Assembly: GCA_902799185.1 (NCBI GenBank)
Contig: CADBZO010000014.1
Span: forward strand, 18,772 to 59,685
Reading direction: 5' to 3'
From: an uncultured Bacteroidales bacterium
GTDB taxonomy: Bacteria; Bacteroidota; Bacteroidia; Bacteroidales; Paludibacteraceae
DNA: 40,914 bases
A program made the translations under genes and the position numbers. Below the pieces are notes generated by a model that saw nothing but the letters and a program-made list of their open reading frames with translations, had not been told where the DNA came from and searched no databases. Below are positions 32,030-40,168 of this stretch, one piece after another. The first letter of the stretch is position 1. Every line of letters starts with the position of its first letter.

Positions 32030-35000
32030 ATGAAAAACGTAGTTAATTATATTCTTTCGGCACAGAAAAAGATATTTGCTCTGGCGTTCCTCGCCGTTTT
32101 TTCGTCGTTCTATACGATGGTTTGGGGAGATACTGACTACTCTCGGGATGGAATTACTGCCACTTATTCGGGAACTGTATTAACTATATCTGCGGGATCC
32201 ACAGGTGTTATGCCCAATTATAAGTATAATGGAACTGTTTCACAAGCGACTCCTTGGAATGCAGCTATAGCAGCTATTACAGAGGTAGTAATAAATGAAG
32301 GTATCACATATATCGGTAAAGATGCCTTTCGGGGAGCGTCCAAATTAGCAAAAATCACTCTCCCCACCTCCCTAGATAGTGTTGGAGAAAATGCATTCTA
32401 TGGATGTTTAAAAATGGCTAATATATACTACAAAGGAACACCTGCACAATGGGCAAGTGTCGGCTTCTATGGTCAAAAAAGTCATCCATTTGGTGCGTCA
32501 ACATCATCTCCTCGTAATTATTACTTTTACGGACTTACCTCCACTAACACTATTATTTTCATAGAGCCTGAAATAACTACTATCAAAAAGTGGACATTCT
32601 ATGGCGCTACCAATTTTGAAAGTGTCTGTATTCCAGGTACTGTATCTTATATCGGCACACATGCATTTGATTGTACAATCAGCACATCTATTTTGGTAAA
32701 CCGAAGTACTGCGCCCGGAACTGGTACAAATGCTATCACTGCATCCTCAAAGGCCTTATACGTTCCTAAGACTAACTCTGGTTACGGTGTTACTCCTTGG
32801 AGCAATCAAACAAAAAAAACATGTTCAACAAGTGGTACAAATACAATTGATGAAACTACTTTAGAGTGGAATCTAAATGAGGAAGGTGTGTTAACCATAA
32901 ATGCTACTGCTGGTACTAAAGCGCTCACTTTTAACTTAGCAGGTGCAGACTACCCTTGGACGGACTTCAGACGTATGGTTTACAAGACTACTATTCAAGG
33001 AGAATTAACCGCATTAGGAAGTCTTTTAAAATGGCATTACGGCATTTCAGAAGTAATATTGGACCAAAATACGATTCCGACCATCAGTAGTACATATATC
33101 GGAGGAACATCTTATGCCTCCCTATTCAACAAACGCGATACATTAACACTCACCATTACGGATCCGGCATCGCGATTAGATGCAAGTTGGAGCAGATTAT
33201 TAGATGAGGCTCCTTGGAATGACGATGCCCACTGGAAAATCGTATATCCAACTACAACGGTTACTTTATCCAAAGGCACTGAGACGAATGGTACATTTAC
33301 TTTATCGTCGTCGTCATTGAACACAACAAGTTCAGCACAAACGGTTAGTGTGACTTGTACCCCAAATGACGGCTATGTTACCTCATCGGTTAGTGCAACT
33401 AACCCTGCTATACTCTTAGATGATATTACATATGCCGGTTCTGACAATGAACGCACAGTAACCTATCCCGCTTATACACATGGCAGTTCGACTATTAGTG
33501 TGGATTTCGAGTGCGCGAAACCAACGATTAGCACAGACTTAAGCACAGAAGAAGTGGAATATGAGCAAAATGCTGTAGCTTCTGCTTTATCGGTGACCGC
33601 AGACGCTAATAGTGGCGACTTGTCTTATCAGTGGCAGAGCAGTTCGGACAATAGTAGCTGGTCGGATATTGACGGTGCTAACGTAGCATCTTTTACACCT
33701 CCTACTACTGAAACAGGAACAAGGTATTATCGTTGTATCGTAACAAACACTACTGATGACTGTGAAGAGTCTGAAACTTCTAACGCTGCACAAATCACCG
33801 TAACCGCTCCATCTTCTTCCGCTTGGAGTTTGCATTACGGTACAGATGGACAAAGTGATTGGACAACCGTTGACTTCTCGCAAGTAGGGTCAACTAACGA
33901 ATGGCAAATAGAGGACATTGTTATTCCCAATAAGCCCAACTGGTATGTGGATAATGCCGCAGGCAATGATGCGAAGAAGAAATTAAGCACTTGGGGTGAC
34001 TTGTATTTTGCAGCATCACAGGGAGATGGCACGCGACCAATGGTCGGAAATGCAGTAGGTGCTGTAGGTACAGTGCGCATCTATGACGATAGCAACTGGA
34101 ATAACCGCTATGCAGGATTTATTCCGAACGGCTATGTACTGAAGATTGGTAGTAATGAATATTCCTTTGCTTCAGAGGATGGTAATGAATATCGCTCAGA
34201 GATCATCGAATATTCCGGCTCCAATGCACGCGATAATGTGAGTGTCGGAATTGTGGATGAGAATGGAGATTTCGTTAGTACCAATAACACCTCAGAAATG
34301 CAGCATATATTCCTTCATGTAGGAAATAATACTACGCTATGGGGTAAAGACGGAGTCACAAATTTTGGTTTATATGATGACACCGAAGGTCATAAGAACT
34401 TTACTTGTTTAATGACCGCTGTTCCCGGAGAAAATTACCTATATGAAGGATGGGTTCCATCTACTTGTACTAATGTTATTTTCTGTCGTTTAAAGAGTTC
34501 TACTTTGGATTGGGGTACAGATAATAATAACGTACATAACTGGACTAATAGTTTAGTCCTTCAAGACAATCAAAATCTTTGGACTGTAACCGGCTGGAAT
34601 GGCGGTGATGGTAATTGGTCCGCATATACACAAAAAGGAAGATTCTGTATTTGGCAAGATAAAACCGTAAAGAACTGGGGTGTTTGTTTCCGTCCGTGCT
34701 ATGAGTTTAACGCCACAGAAAATGCCAATTGGAATAATGCGAACAACTGGAAACCGCAAAGCGTGCCTACCATTGATTTTGATGTCTTCCTCAACAAGCC
34801 GGTCACGGTTAATGTTACTACAGCTCAAGCGAAAAGTGTCGTCATCAACCAAGAAGGAGACAAGACCGGACAATTGGTTGTCGATGCCGGACAGAAACTC
34901 ATTGTAGCAGGAAGTATCCAAAAGACAACTAACGGAGAGACATACTCTGCGACAGAAGCGAATGACATTATCATCCATTCCGATGCGACTAACGGGTTAG

Positions 35001-36220
35001 GCGCGTTGGTAATGGGTACGCACGATGGAACGAACCAAGCCACTGTTAACTTTACCACCTTATCCAACGGAACAAGCGAAGACAACACGTCCATCGCCCA
35101 ATATGTCGGAACACCCTTTAACGATGAGACGAATATCCTACATAACTGGTACAACTCATGGGTCTATGGTATCGACCATACCGGAGGTATCATAGGCTGG
35201 GAGCGCGTTAATGAGGGACAAGGAATGGCACCCTTCAAGGGATACTGCGTCTTCTCTGCCGATGGAACCCATCATAACTACTGGCAGCAGGGCACACTCA
35301 TTGCTTCTGAAAACCAGACCATTAGCGGTCTCAACTGGCAAAGCGGCGGTACAGCGAACCCCAACAACGAGAACCTGCTGGCGAACTCGTGGATGGCGCC
35401 TATCAAGATAAGTACGATGGAGACATCCGACTTCACCAATACGGAAGCGACGATTTATATCTTCAATTCCACCAGCGCGAGCGCCTATACAAGCCTTGCA
35501 AGCAATTATAGTTCCTACACCCCCGGAACAGCCGGAGACGCTATCATCCCAGCTATGCAGTCCTTCTCGGTGTTTACGAATGCTGCAGGCGGTTCCAGCG
35601 TAACTTTGGATTACAACAAAATCGTTTATCAACCCGCCTTAAGCGGAACTGTTCCGGGACCGAATAGTGCACCGCGTCGCGTGGTTGCCGAAGAGGCGAA
35701 CAAGATCCGACTCTTCGTGCATGCAGAGAGCGGATACGGAGACCAGCTGTATATGTGGGAGCGAAGCGACTTCAGCGAAGCGTTTGAAAATGGATGGGAT
35801 GGACACAAACTGTTTGGCGAATCCGTCGCACCGCAGCTCTTTGCTCTTAGTCCGGACGGTGACCTTGCGATTAACTGTATCCCTACTTTCGAAGGCGTAC
35901 AGATGGGCTTCAAAGCCGGAGAACAAGATAATAGTTACACCTTCACCTTCGAGTACAGCGACGAAGCGCAGCCCCTCTACCTGCTGGATATAAACACCAA
36001 CACGTACACGCAGATCACAAGCGATACTTCCTATTCGTTCACCACAACGGATACCGACGTACATAACCGCTTTGTGTTAACCTACAACGCTCCGAGCACA
36101 CCTACTGCGCTCGAAACCACTCCTGCCGTTACCACCGGCAAGAAAGTGATGTATGATAACCATTTATTCATCCTTCATAACGGACGTATCTTCAGCGCCC
36201 AAGGAGCGATGATCCAATAA
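32030..36220 (+). CDS. Giant secreted BspA-like LRR/Ig protein with shared tail (gene E)
   Basis: 1396 residues. The export signal has an extended N-region, with hydrophobic core FALAFLAVFSSFYTMVWG. BspA/LRR_5-type leucine-rich repeats cover ~70-230 (ITEVVINEGITYIGKDAF, KITLPTSLDSVGENAFYGC, CIPGTVSYIGTHAFDC). More beta repeats follow, then an Ig-like domain (~500-590; LSYQWQSSSDNSSW, TRYYRCIVTNTTDDC), a long central region with a beta-solenoid-like stretch (~900-1000; NWNNANNWKPQSVP), a terminal beta domain, and tail VMYDNHLFILHNGRIFSAQG. BspA-type proteins mediate adhesion to host matrix or other bacteria. The first ~900 codons are AT-rich and the last ~400 GC-rich, which suggests mosaic assembly. 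It leads an operon with the 100-residue protein, F and G. Confidence 0.82.
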   Translation: MKNVVNYILSAQKKIFALAFLAVFSSFYTMVWGDTDYSRDGITATYSGTVLTISAGSTGVMPNYKYNGTVSQATPWNAAIAAITEVVINEGITYIGKDAFRGASKLAKITLPTSLDSVGENAFYGCLKMANIYYKGTPAQWASVGFYGQKSHPFGASTSSPRNYYFYGLTSTNTIIFIEPEITTIKKWTFYGATNFESVCIPGTVSYIGTHAFDCTISTSILVNRSTAPGTGTNAITASSKALYVPKTNSGYGVTPWSNQTKKTCSTSGTNTIDETTLEWNLNEEGVLTINATAGTKALTFNLAGADYPWTDFRRMVYKTTIQGELTALGSLLKWHYGISEVILDQNTIPTISSTYIGGTSYASLFNKRDTLTLTITDPASRLDASWSRLLDEAPWNDDAHWKIVYPTTTVTLSKGTETNGTFTLSSSSLNTTSSAQTVSVTCTPNDGYVTSSVSATNPAILLDDITYAGSDNERTVTYPAYTHGSSTISVDFECAKPTISTDLSTEEVEYEQNAVASALSVTADANSGDLSYQWQSSSDNSSWSDIDGANVASFTPPTTETGTRYYRCIVTNTTDDCEESETSNAAQITVTAPSSSAWSLHYGTDGQSDWTTVDFSQVGSTNEWQIEDIVIPNKPNWYVDNAAGNDAKKKLSTWGDLYFAASQGDGTRPMVGNAVGAVGTVRIYDDSNWNNRYAGFIPNGYVLKIGSNEYSFASEDGNEYRSEIIEYSGSNARDNVSVGIVDENGDFVSTNNTSEMQHIFLHVGNNTTLWGKDGVTNFGLYDDTEGHKNFTCLMTAVPGENYLYEGWVPSTCTNVIFCRLKSSTLDWGTDNNNVHNWTNSLVLQDNQNLWTVTGWNGGDGNWSAYTQKGRFCIWQDKTVKNWGVCFRPCYEFNATENANWNNANNWKPQSVPTIDFDVFLNKPVTVNVTTAQAKSVVINQEGDKTGQLVVDAGQKLIVAGSIQKTTNGETYSATEANDIIIHSDATNGLGALVMGTHDGTNQATVNFTTLSNGTSEDNTSIAQYVGTPFNDETNILHNWYNSWVYGIDHTGGIIGWERVNEGQGMAPFKGYCVFSADGTHHNYWQQGTLIASENQTISGLNWQSGGTANPNNENLLANSWMAPIKISTMETSDFTNTEATIYIFNSTSASAYTSLASNYSSYTPGTAGDAIIPAMQSFSVFTNAAGGSSVTLDYNKIVYQPALSGTVPGPNSAPRRVVAEEANKIRLFVHAESGYGDQLYMWERSDFSEAFENGWDGHKLFGESVAPQLFALSPDGDLAINCIPTFEGVQMGFKAGEQDNSYTFTFEYSDEAQPLYLLDINTNTYTQITSDTSYSFTTTDTDVHNRFVLTYNAPSTPTALETTPAVTTGKKVMYDNHLFILHNGRIFSAQGAMIQ

Positions 36221-36232
36221 AAAAGAAGACGT

Positions 36233-36535
36233 ATGAACGAGAATAATACTTATCCGCTGGCCTCCATCCCGACTATCGGGTTCCAATCGACCAGTTCCAT
36301 GCATGGCTCCGGTAGCATGTATGCCTCAGCCCCTACCATCGGAACCGATGGAATGGCATCGACCTCTTCAACCACCGGGACTGTTGCTTCCGGTCCGCGA
36401 CGCATTGCGCCTCCGACACCAACCGGTAACCCTACCCCCGTCGGTGACGCCGCATGGCCATTCCTTTTTATGGCACTCCTATACACCCTCCGGCTTATCA
36501 AAAAGTTTAACATACAAAAAAACAAAAAACAATGA
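36233..36535 (+). CDS. 100-residue Pro/Ser/Thr-rich protein with C-terminal membrane segment
   Basis: No classical signal peptide. The N-terminal half is low-complexity (GFQSTSSMHGSGSMYAS), then SGPRRIAPPTPTGNPTPVGD, then a hydrophobic helix (AAWPFLFMALLYTLRLI) and a basic end (KKFNIQKNKKQ). The order F-x-S-T-S, P-R-R-I, P-x-G-D-A-x-W-P, TM helix, basic tail recurs in small Bacteroidales proteins next to large exported proteins. It may act as a membrane-bound partner of the neighbouring secreted proteins (inference). It starts 12 bp after gene E, and its stop overlaps gene F's ATG (ATGA), so it is translationally coupled. Function is unknown. Confidence 0.75.
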   Translation: MNENNTYPLASIPTIGFQSTSSMHGSGSMYASAPTIGTDGMASTSSTTGTVASGPRRIAPPTPTGNPTPVGDAAWPFLFMALLYTLRLIKKFNIQKNKKQ

Positions 36536-38040
36536 AGAAAGTATTTATGTTATTAGCGCTTTGTGCGCTGACGATGGTGAGCAGTCAAGCTGCTTATCGT
36601 GTGTACTTGTGCGGTATCACCGAGTTGACGGTGGATACCTTCCAGAGTACGACAAAGAACCAATTTACTCTTACTTTTGACCAGAAATGCAAGAATACGG
36701 CGGAGTACGGCAAACCGACCACCTATTACACATCAACCGTGAAATTGGTGCTTAACTCGGACGACCGCACTCTGGAAGGAACGTACACCACCCAAGGCGC
36801 AAGTCCTACCAGCAGCAGTGCAAACGTAAACGACCAGACCATCAACCTCGTTACATCTGAATTCACCTCCGGTTCAACGAGTCGTCTGCTCCGTAAAGAC
36901 AGTATCTCTACTTTCACTATTGAAAAAGTGGACGAGACCCATTACGCTATCACGACAGGTGATTTGTATTTTTCCAAGCGTTTAGACCAGACCACAGACA
37001 CCTGGGAGTACCTTTACAGTTACGACGCGGAACATATATTGGAGCAAGGCATTAGCCAGACACCATTCGTCTTCGGCTACACCGGCGAGTACGTGACCGC
37101 CGTTTATAACTACGACATGACGGTAAACGGCGTGAACGTGACCCGCGACGACAGCGAATATGGCGCCATCCGTTATTTTCTGACGCTGAGTTGCTCGGGT
37201 ACTTGCCGCGAGAACAACGATGTGCGCAACTACGAGGTACAGCTGGCTATCTATCCGTCGGCAGAGAACATCGCCGGCACGTATGCCACCCAAGGCAACA
37301 GCAGCCTGCTGTATGCGCCCAACTGCTATGTCAAGGACTTGAAAATCAGCAAGCAGCGCAACCTGGCGAATGACTCACTGAGCAGCGTGATGATCAAAGA
37401 CAAGGGCAACAAACAGTACAGTTTTTACGGCGGTACACTCATCTGTACCGATCAAGACGCCAACTACAGCGCCGTTTACGGCAAGAAACGTATCGAGGCG
37501 GTACACTACTACCATTTCTCCGACAACGGCGGCGAGGGTATCTCTTTCGGCTACGACGAGGAGAACAAGACGGTAGAGCTGACGCCGAGCAAGGTGAGTG
37601 TAGATGAGACGACCGAAGGCGGCGAGACGACCGGTTACAGTCTGACCGTGAATGCCACCTCCGAGGGAATCAACTATACCGTGCTGCTCGACATAGAGAG
37701 CGCAACGCTCGCCGGCACGCACAGCGCAAACAGCACGCTGAGCACCTGGAGCAAAGTAGAGCGTGGCAGCAGTTCGTCCTATATCAACTCGGGTTCGACG
37801 GTGACCATCAACGCCAAGAGCGGCAACACCTATACCCTCTCCGGCAGTCTGCTATGCGAGAACGGATACACCTATGTCCTCAAAGCCTTTGATTTCAACT
37901 ACGGCAACAGCACCACGACGGGAATAGAGAACCCCTCCCCGGCCCTCCCCACAAGGGAGGGAGTAAAGATACTCCGGGACGGCAAACTCTATCTGATGTA
38001 CAAAGGGACGATGTACAATATACAGGGGAAGAGGATTTGA
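36532..38040 (+). CDS. Secreted three-repeat beta protein with shared tail (gene F)
   Basis: 502 residues; signal peptide MKKVFMLLALCALTMVSSQA. Three ~150-residue repeats follow (about 20-175, 176-335, 336-470), each with an x-[LI]-x-G-T-[YH]-x-T strand-turn (LEGTYTTQG, IAGTYATQG, LAGTHSANS) and a later G-x-L-x-C/G-x-L-x-F strand (GDLYFS, GGTLICTD, GSLLCENG). Gene G has the same repeat family. The C-terminus is NPSPALPTREG, encoded by palindrome P6, plus tail ILRDGKLYLMYKGTMYNIQG. Fold and function are not recognised; a secreted binding protein is likely. It is coupled to the preceding 100-residue gene by a 4-bp overlap. Confidence 0.78.
   Translation: MKKVFMLLALCALTMVSSQAAYRVYLCGITELTVDTFQSTTKNQFTLTFDQKCKNTAEYGKPTTYYTSTVKLVLNSDDRTLEGTYTTQGASPTSSSANVNDQTINLVTSEFTSGSTSRLLRKDSISTFTIEKVDETHYAITTGDLYFSKRLDQTTDTWEYLYSYDAEHILEQGISQTPFVFGYTGEYVTAVYNYDMTVNGVNVTRDDSEYGAIRYFLTLSCSGTCRENNDVRNYEVQLAIYPSAENIAGTYATQGNSSLLYAPNCYVKDLKISKQRNLANDSLSSVMIKDKGNKQYSFYGGTLICTDQDANYSAVYGKKRIEAVHYYHFSDNGGEGISFGYDEENKTVELTPSKVSVDETTEGGETTGYSLTVNATSEGINYTVLLDIESATLAGTHSANSTLSTWSKVERGSSSSYINSGSTVTINAKSGNTYTLSGSLLCENGYTYVLKAFDFNYGNSTTTGIENPSPALPTREGVKILRDGKLYLMYKGTMYNIQGKRI
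37931..38025 (+). repeat. Palindrome-tail DNA cassette, copy in gene F (P6)
   Basis: Stem CCCTCCC (37943-37949) and GGGAGGG (37955-37961), loop CACAA as in intergenic copy P1. It is read in frame and joined to tail DNA closely matching the copies in D and G. Confidence 0.8.
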
Positions 38041-38041
38041 G

Positions 38042-38077
38042 GACACCCCCCAGCCCCCTCTCAGAGGGGGAGAAGGG
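38042..38077. repeat. Palindromic repeat, copy P7
   Basis: Right after gene F's stop; nearly identical to P3 (ACACCCCCCAG lead, CCCCTC-TCA-GAGGGG, GGAGAAGGG). It shares P3's position between two secreted-protein genes. Confidence 0.8.
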
Positions 38078-38126
38078 ATTTGACATTTGACATTTGACAT
38101 TTGAGATTTGAGATTTATAATTGATG
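38078..38126. repeat. Heptamer array (ATTTGAC/ATTTGAG) running into the gene G start
   Basis: Seven 7-bp units: three ATTTGAC, two ATTTGAG, ATTTATA, and ATTGATG, which contains gene G's ATG (38124). Confidence 0.88.
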
Positions 38127-40037
38127 AGACGAATAGTATTAACCTTTATCCTGATGGCAGCGGCGGTTCTGCCGGCTGCAGCGGCTTATGAGCTGACCGC
38201 CACCAAGGTGACGGTGCAGGACCTGACGGTGGACAAGTATAATTTCTTCGTCACCGTAGAGGCCGCGACCTCCACCGGCGAGTACGAGATAGCTTTCGAC
38301 GTATGGCCCGCCACGCGTTCCGCCATCGGTACGTTCTCGGCTGCGGACAAGACGATCGGTTACGTGAGCAGTTATGTCCATAAGACGAAGGCGAACGGCA
38401 ATGCCGTAGATATGTGGTACAGCTGCAACGAGGACGCCGCTATCAGCCTCAGCATCGTCCGCAAGGACGAGAGCACGTGCACGCTGAGCGGTTCTATCCA
38501 GGCTACCCGGAGCGGGATGACATACACCTACAACATCCGGGCTTTCGATTTCGCGTACACCGAAGGCGCCGTAGAGCCGGAGCCGGAGAAAGACCCGTTC
38601 CGTTTCGAGCCGGCGGAAGCAACGAATATCCGGTTCCAGGCGGATGTCATTCATTTCCGGCAACGGGAAGGGTATATCGAGGTGACGCTCAATGAGATGG
38701 CTAACGAGACATACGACTGGGTGGAACTGCGGTTGCTGTCCGACACGATGGCCATGCCCGCCGGCACCTATCCGATTGACGAGAGCGGGACCAAAGGTTC
38801 GCTGACCGCCTCCAAGGGGTATTTAGGCAGCGTCAAAGGCGACGACCCGTGCTACGTAGCCATCCGCGGCAGCAAAGAGGAATGGGGACAGTACACGCCT
38901 TATTACCTGGCGAGCGGCAGTCTGGAGGTAAGCTATAACACCAAGGGCGACAGCATCCGTATCAGCGGCAGCGCGACGTCCCATAACGGCACCACCGTCG
39001 CCATTGACGCCAAGAGCTATAACATGCTCTACGTGCAAGAAGAGACACCCAAAGAGCCCGAACACGTGACGTTAGGCATCGACACCGTAGCTATCACCTA
39101 CCTGTCCAACGAGTCCGACAGCGCGAACAACCGATTCGTTTATGTCTTCAATTTCAGCCGTTCGGACGACTACCCCACCGTACTGACGGACGTGGTGCTG
39201 TCCAAGCCGATGGAGATAGTGGCTGGCTGTTACAGTCTGGCGGACGGCAGTCTGAAAGGATCGCAGCTGGCACAGAACCAGGAAGATTTCAACATGAACC
39301 TCTATACCGGTTCCGCCTATGCGTTCACCGCCGCGTCGCTGACGCTGACGGAAGGGGCTAACGGCGAATGGCAGTACACGATGCATATGGAGGACGCTAT
39401 CGGCAGCACGTATGATTTCTCTTTCAGCCAGACGCCGCATATCACGCTTTACCCGCAGCCGGCGGTAGATCCCAAGGACGCGCCGTACACCGACGAGCAG
39501 CGTGAGAAAGCTGTCGTGACGGCAGTGCTGGACACTCTGGTATGGGACAGCAAGACCGTAGCCAAAGACGGCGTGATAGATATCTACCTGACCCAGCGTC
39601 ATGCCGACGTGAACGGCCTGCGGGCATATCTGCATTTAGGCATGTACAGTCAGGAGGCATACCCGGAGGCGGGTATCTATCCGGTGAACGGCAGCGAAGA
39701 GGCAGGTACGTTCAGCGCTTCCTTGGGCCGCTACGGCAACGTGCTGATACCCTGCTATGCAGCGCTGATGGACAACGATGGATGGACACACGCCATATGG
39801 TATATCACAGGCGGAGAAATCAGCCTGAGTTATGACACGAAAGGCCAGCCTGCGCTTTCCGGCGAATGCAGCACCTATTTCGGCTCGACCATCCGGTTCT
39901 CCTATCAACCAAAAGCACAAGGAAACCCCTCCCCGGTCCTCCCTTCAAGGGAGGGAGTGAAGATCCTGCGGGACGGCAAACTCTATATTATGTACAAAGG
40001 GACGATGTACAATGTACAAGGGGCAAATGTGCACTAA
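38124..40037 (+). CDS. Secreted four-repeat beta protein with shared tail (gene G)
   Basis: 637 residues from the ATG at 38124 (a TTG codon just before it is not needed); signal peptide MRRIVLTFILMAAAVLPAAA. Four ~135-150-residue repeats of the gene F family follow, marked by AIGTFSAAD, PAGTYPIDESGTKGSL, VAGCYSLADGSLKGS and EAGIYPVNGSEEAGTFSAS. In repeats 2 and 4 the pattern continues GxxGxVxxxxPCYxA. The C-terminus is NPSPVLPSREG, encoded by palindrome P8, and tail ILRDGKLYIMYKGTMYNVQG. It is GC-rich, last gene of the E-100aa-F-G operon, and is followed by a terminator. Probably surface-located; function unknown. Confidence 0.78.
   Translation: MRRIVLTFILMAAAVLPAAAAYELTATKVTVQDLTVDKYNFFVTVEAATSTGEYEIAFDVWPATRSAIGTFSAADKTIGYVSSYVHKTKANGNAVDMWYSCNEDAAISLSIVRKDESTCTLSGSIQATRSGMTYTYNIRAFDFAYTEGAVEPEPEKDPFRFEPAEATNIRFQADVIHFRQREGYIEVTLNEMANETYDWVELRLLSDTMAMPAGTYPIDESGTKGSLTASKGYLGSVKGDDPCYVAIRGSKEEWGQYTPYYLASGSLEVSYNTKGDSIRISGSATSHNGTTVAIDAKSYNMLYVQEETPKEPEHVTLGIDTVAITYLSNESDSANNRFVYVFNFSRSDDYPTVLTDVVLSKPMEIVAGCYSLADGSLKGSQLAQNQEDFNMNLYTGSAYAFTAASLTLTEGANGEWQYTMHMEDAIGSTYDFSFSQTPHITLYPQPAVDPKDAPYTDEQREKAVVTAVLDTLVWDSKTVAKDGVIDIYLTQRHADVNGLRAYLHLGMYSQEAYPEAGIYPVNGSEEAGTFSASLGRYGNVLIPCYAALMDNDGWTHAIWYITGGEISLSYDTKGQPALSGECSTYFGSTIRFSYQPKAQGNPSPVLPSREGVKILRDGKLYIMYKGTMYNVQGANVH
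39929..40021 (+). repeat. Palindrome-tail DNA cassette, copy in gene G (P8)
   Basis: Stem TCCTCCC (39937-39943, one G-T) with GGGAGGG (39949-39955), loop TTCAA, in frame, continuing into tail DNA. Its last 31 bp resemble the glgP leader segment at 10892-10922. Confidence 0.8.
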
Positions 40038-40070
40038 AAAGGTCTAAAAGCACTACAAAATAAAGAAAAG

Positions 40071-40103
40071 TGGCATGCGCGCTTGCGTATGTCATTTTTT
40101 TTT
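40071..40103 (+). terminator. Intrinsic terminator of the E-G operon
   Basis: TGGCATGCGC (40071-40080) pairs with GCGTATGTCA (40085-40094), including two G-U pairs, around loop GCTT, followed by eight T. It physically overlaps the typA promoter. Confidence 0.82.
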
Positions 40104-40113
40104 CGTACCTTTG
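40082..40113 (+). promoter_or_regulatory. Promoter of typA embedded in the upstream terminator
   Basis: CTTG (40082-40085), 20-bp spacer containing the terminator's T-run, TACCTTTG (40106-40113). The leader is ~50 nt, ending TTTAAGGT before the ATG. Confidence 0.82.
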
Positions 40114-40168
40114 CACGCTAATTTGGATTAAAATGCGCATATAGGAAAGAAAGATAATTATTTAAGGT

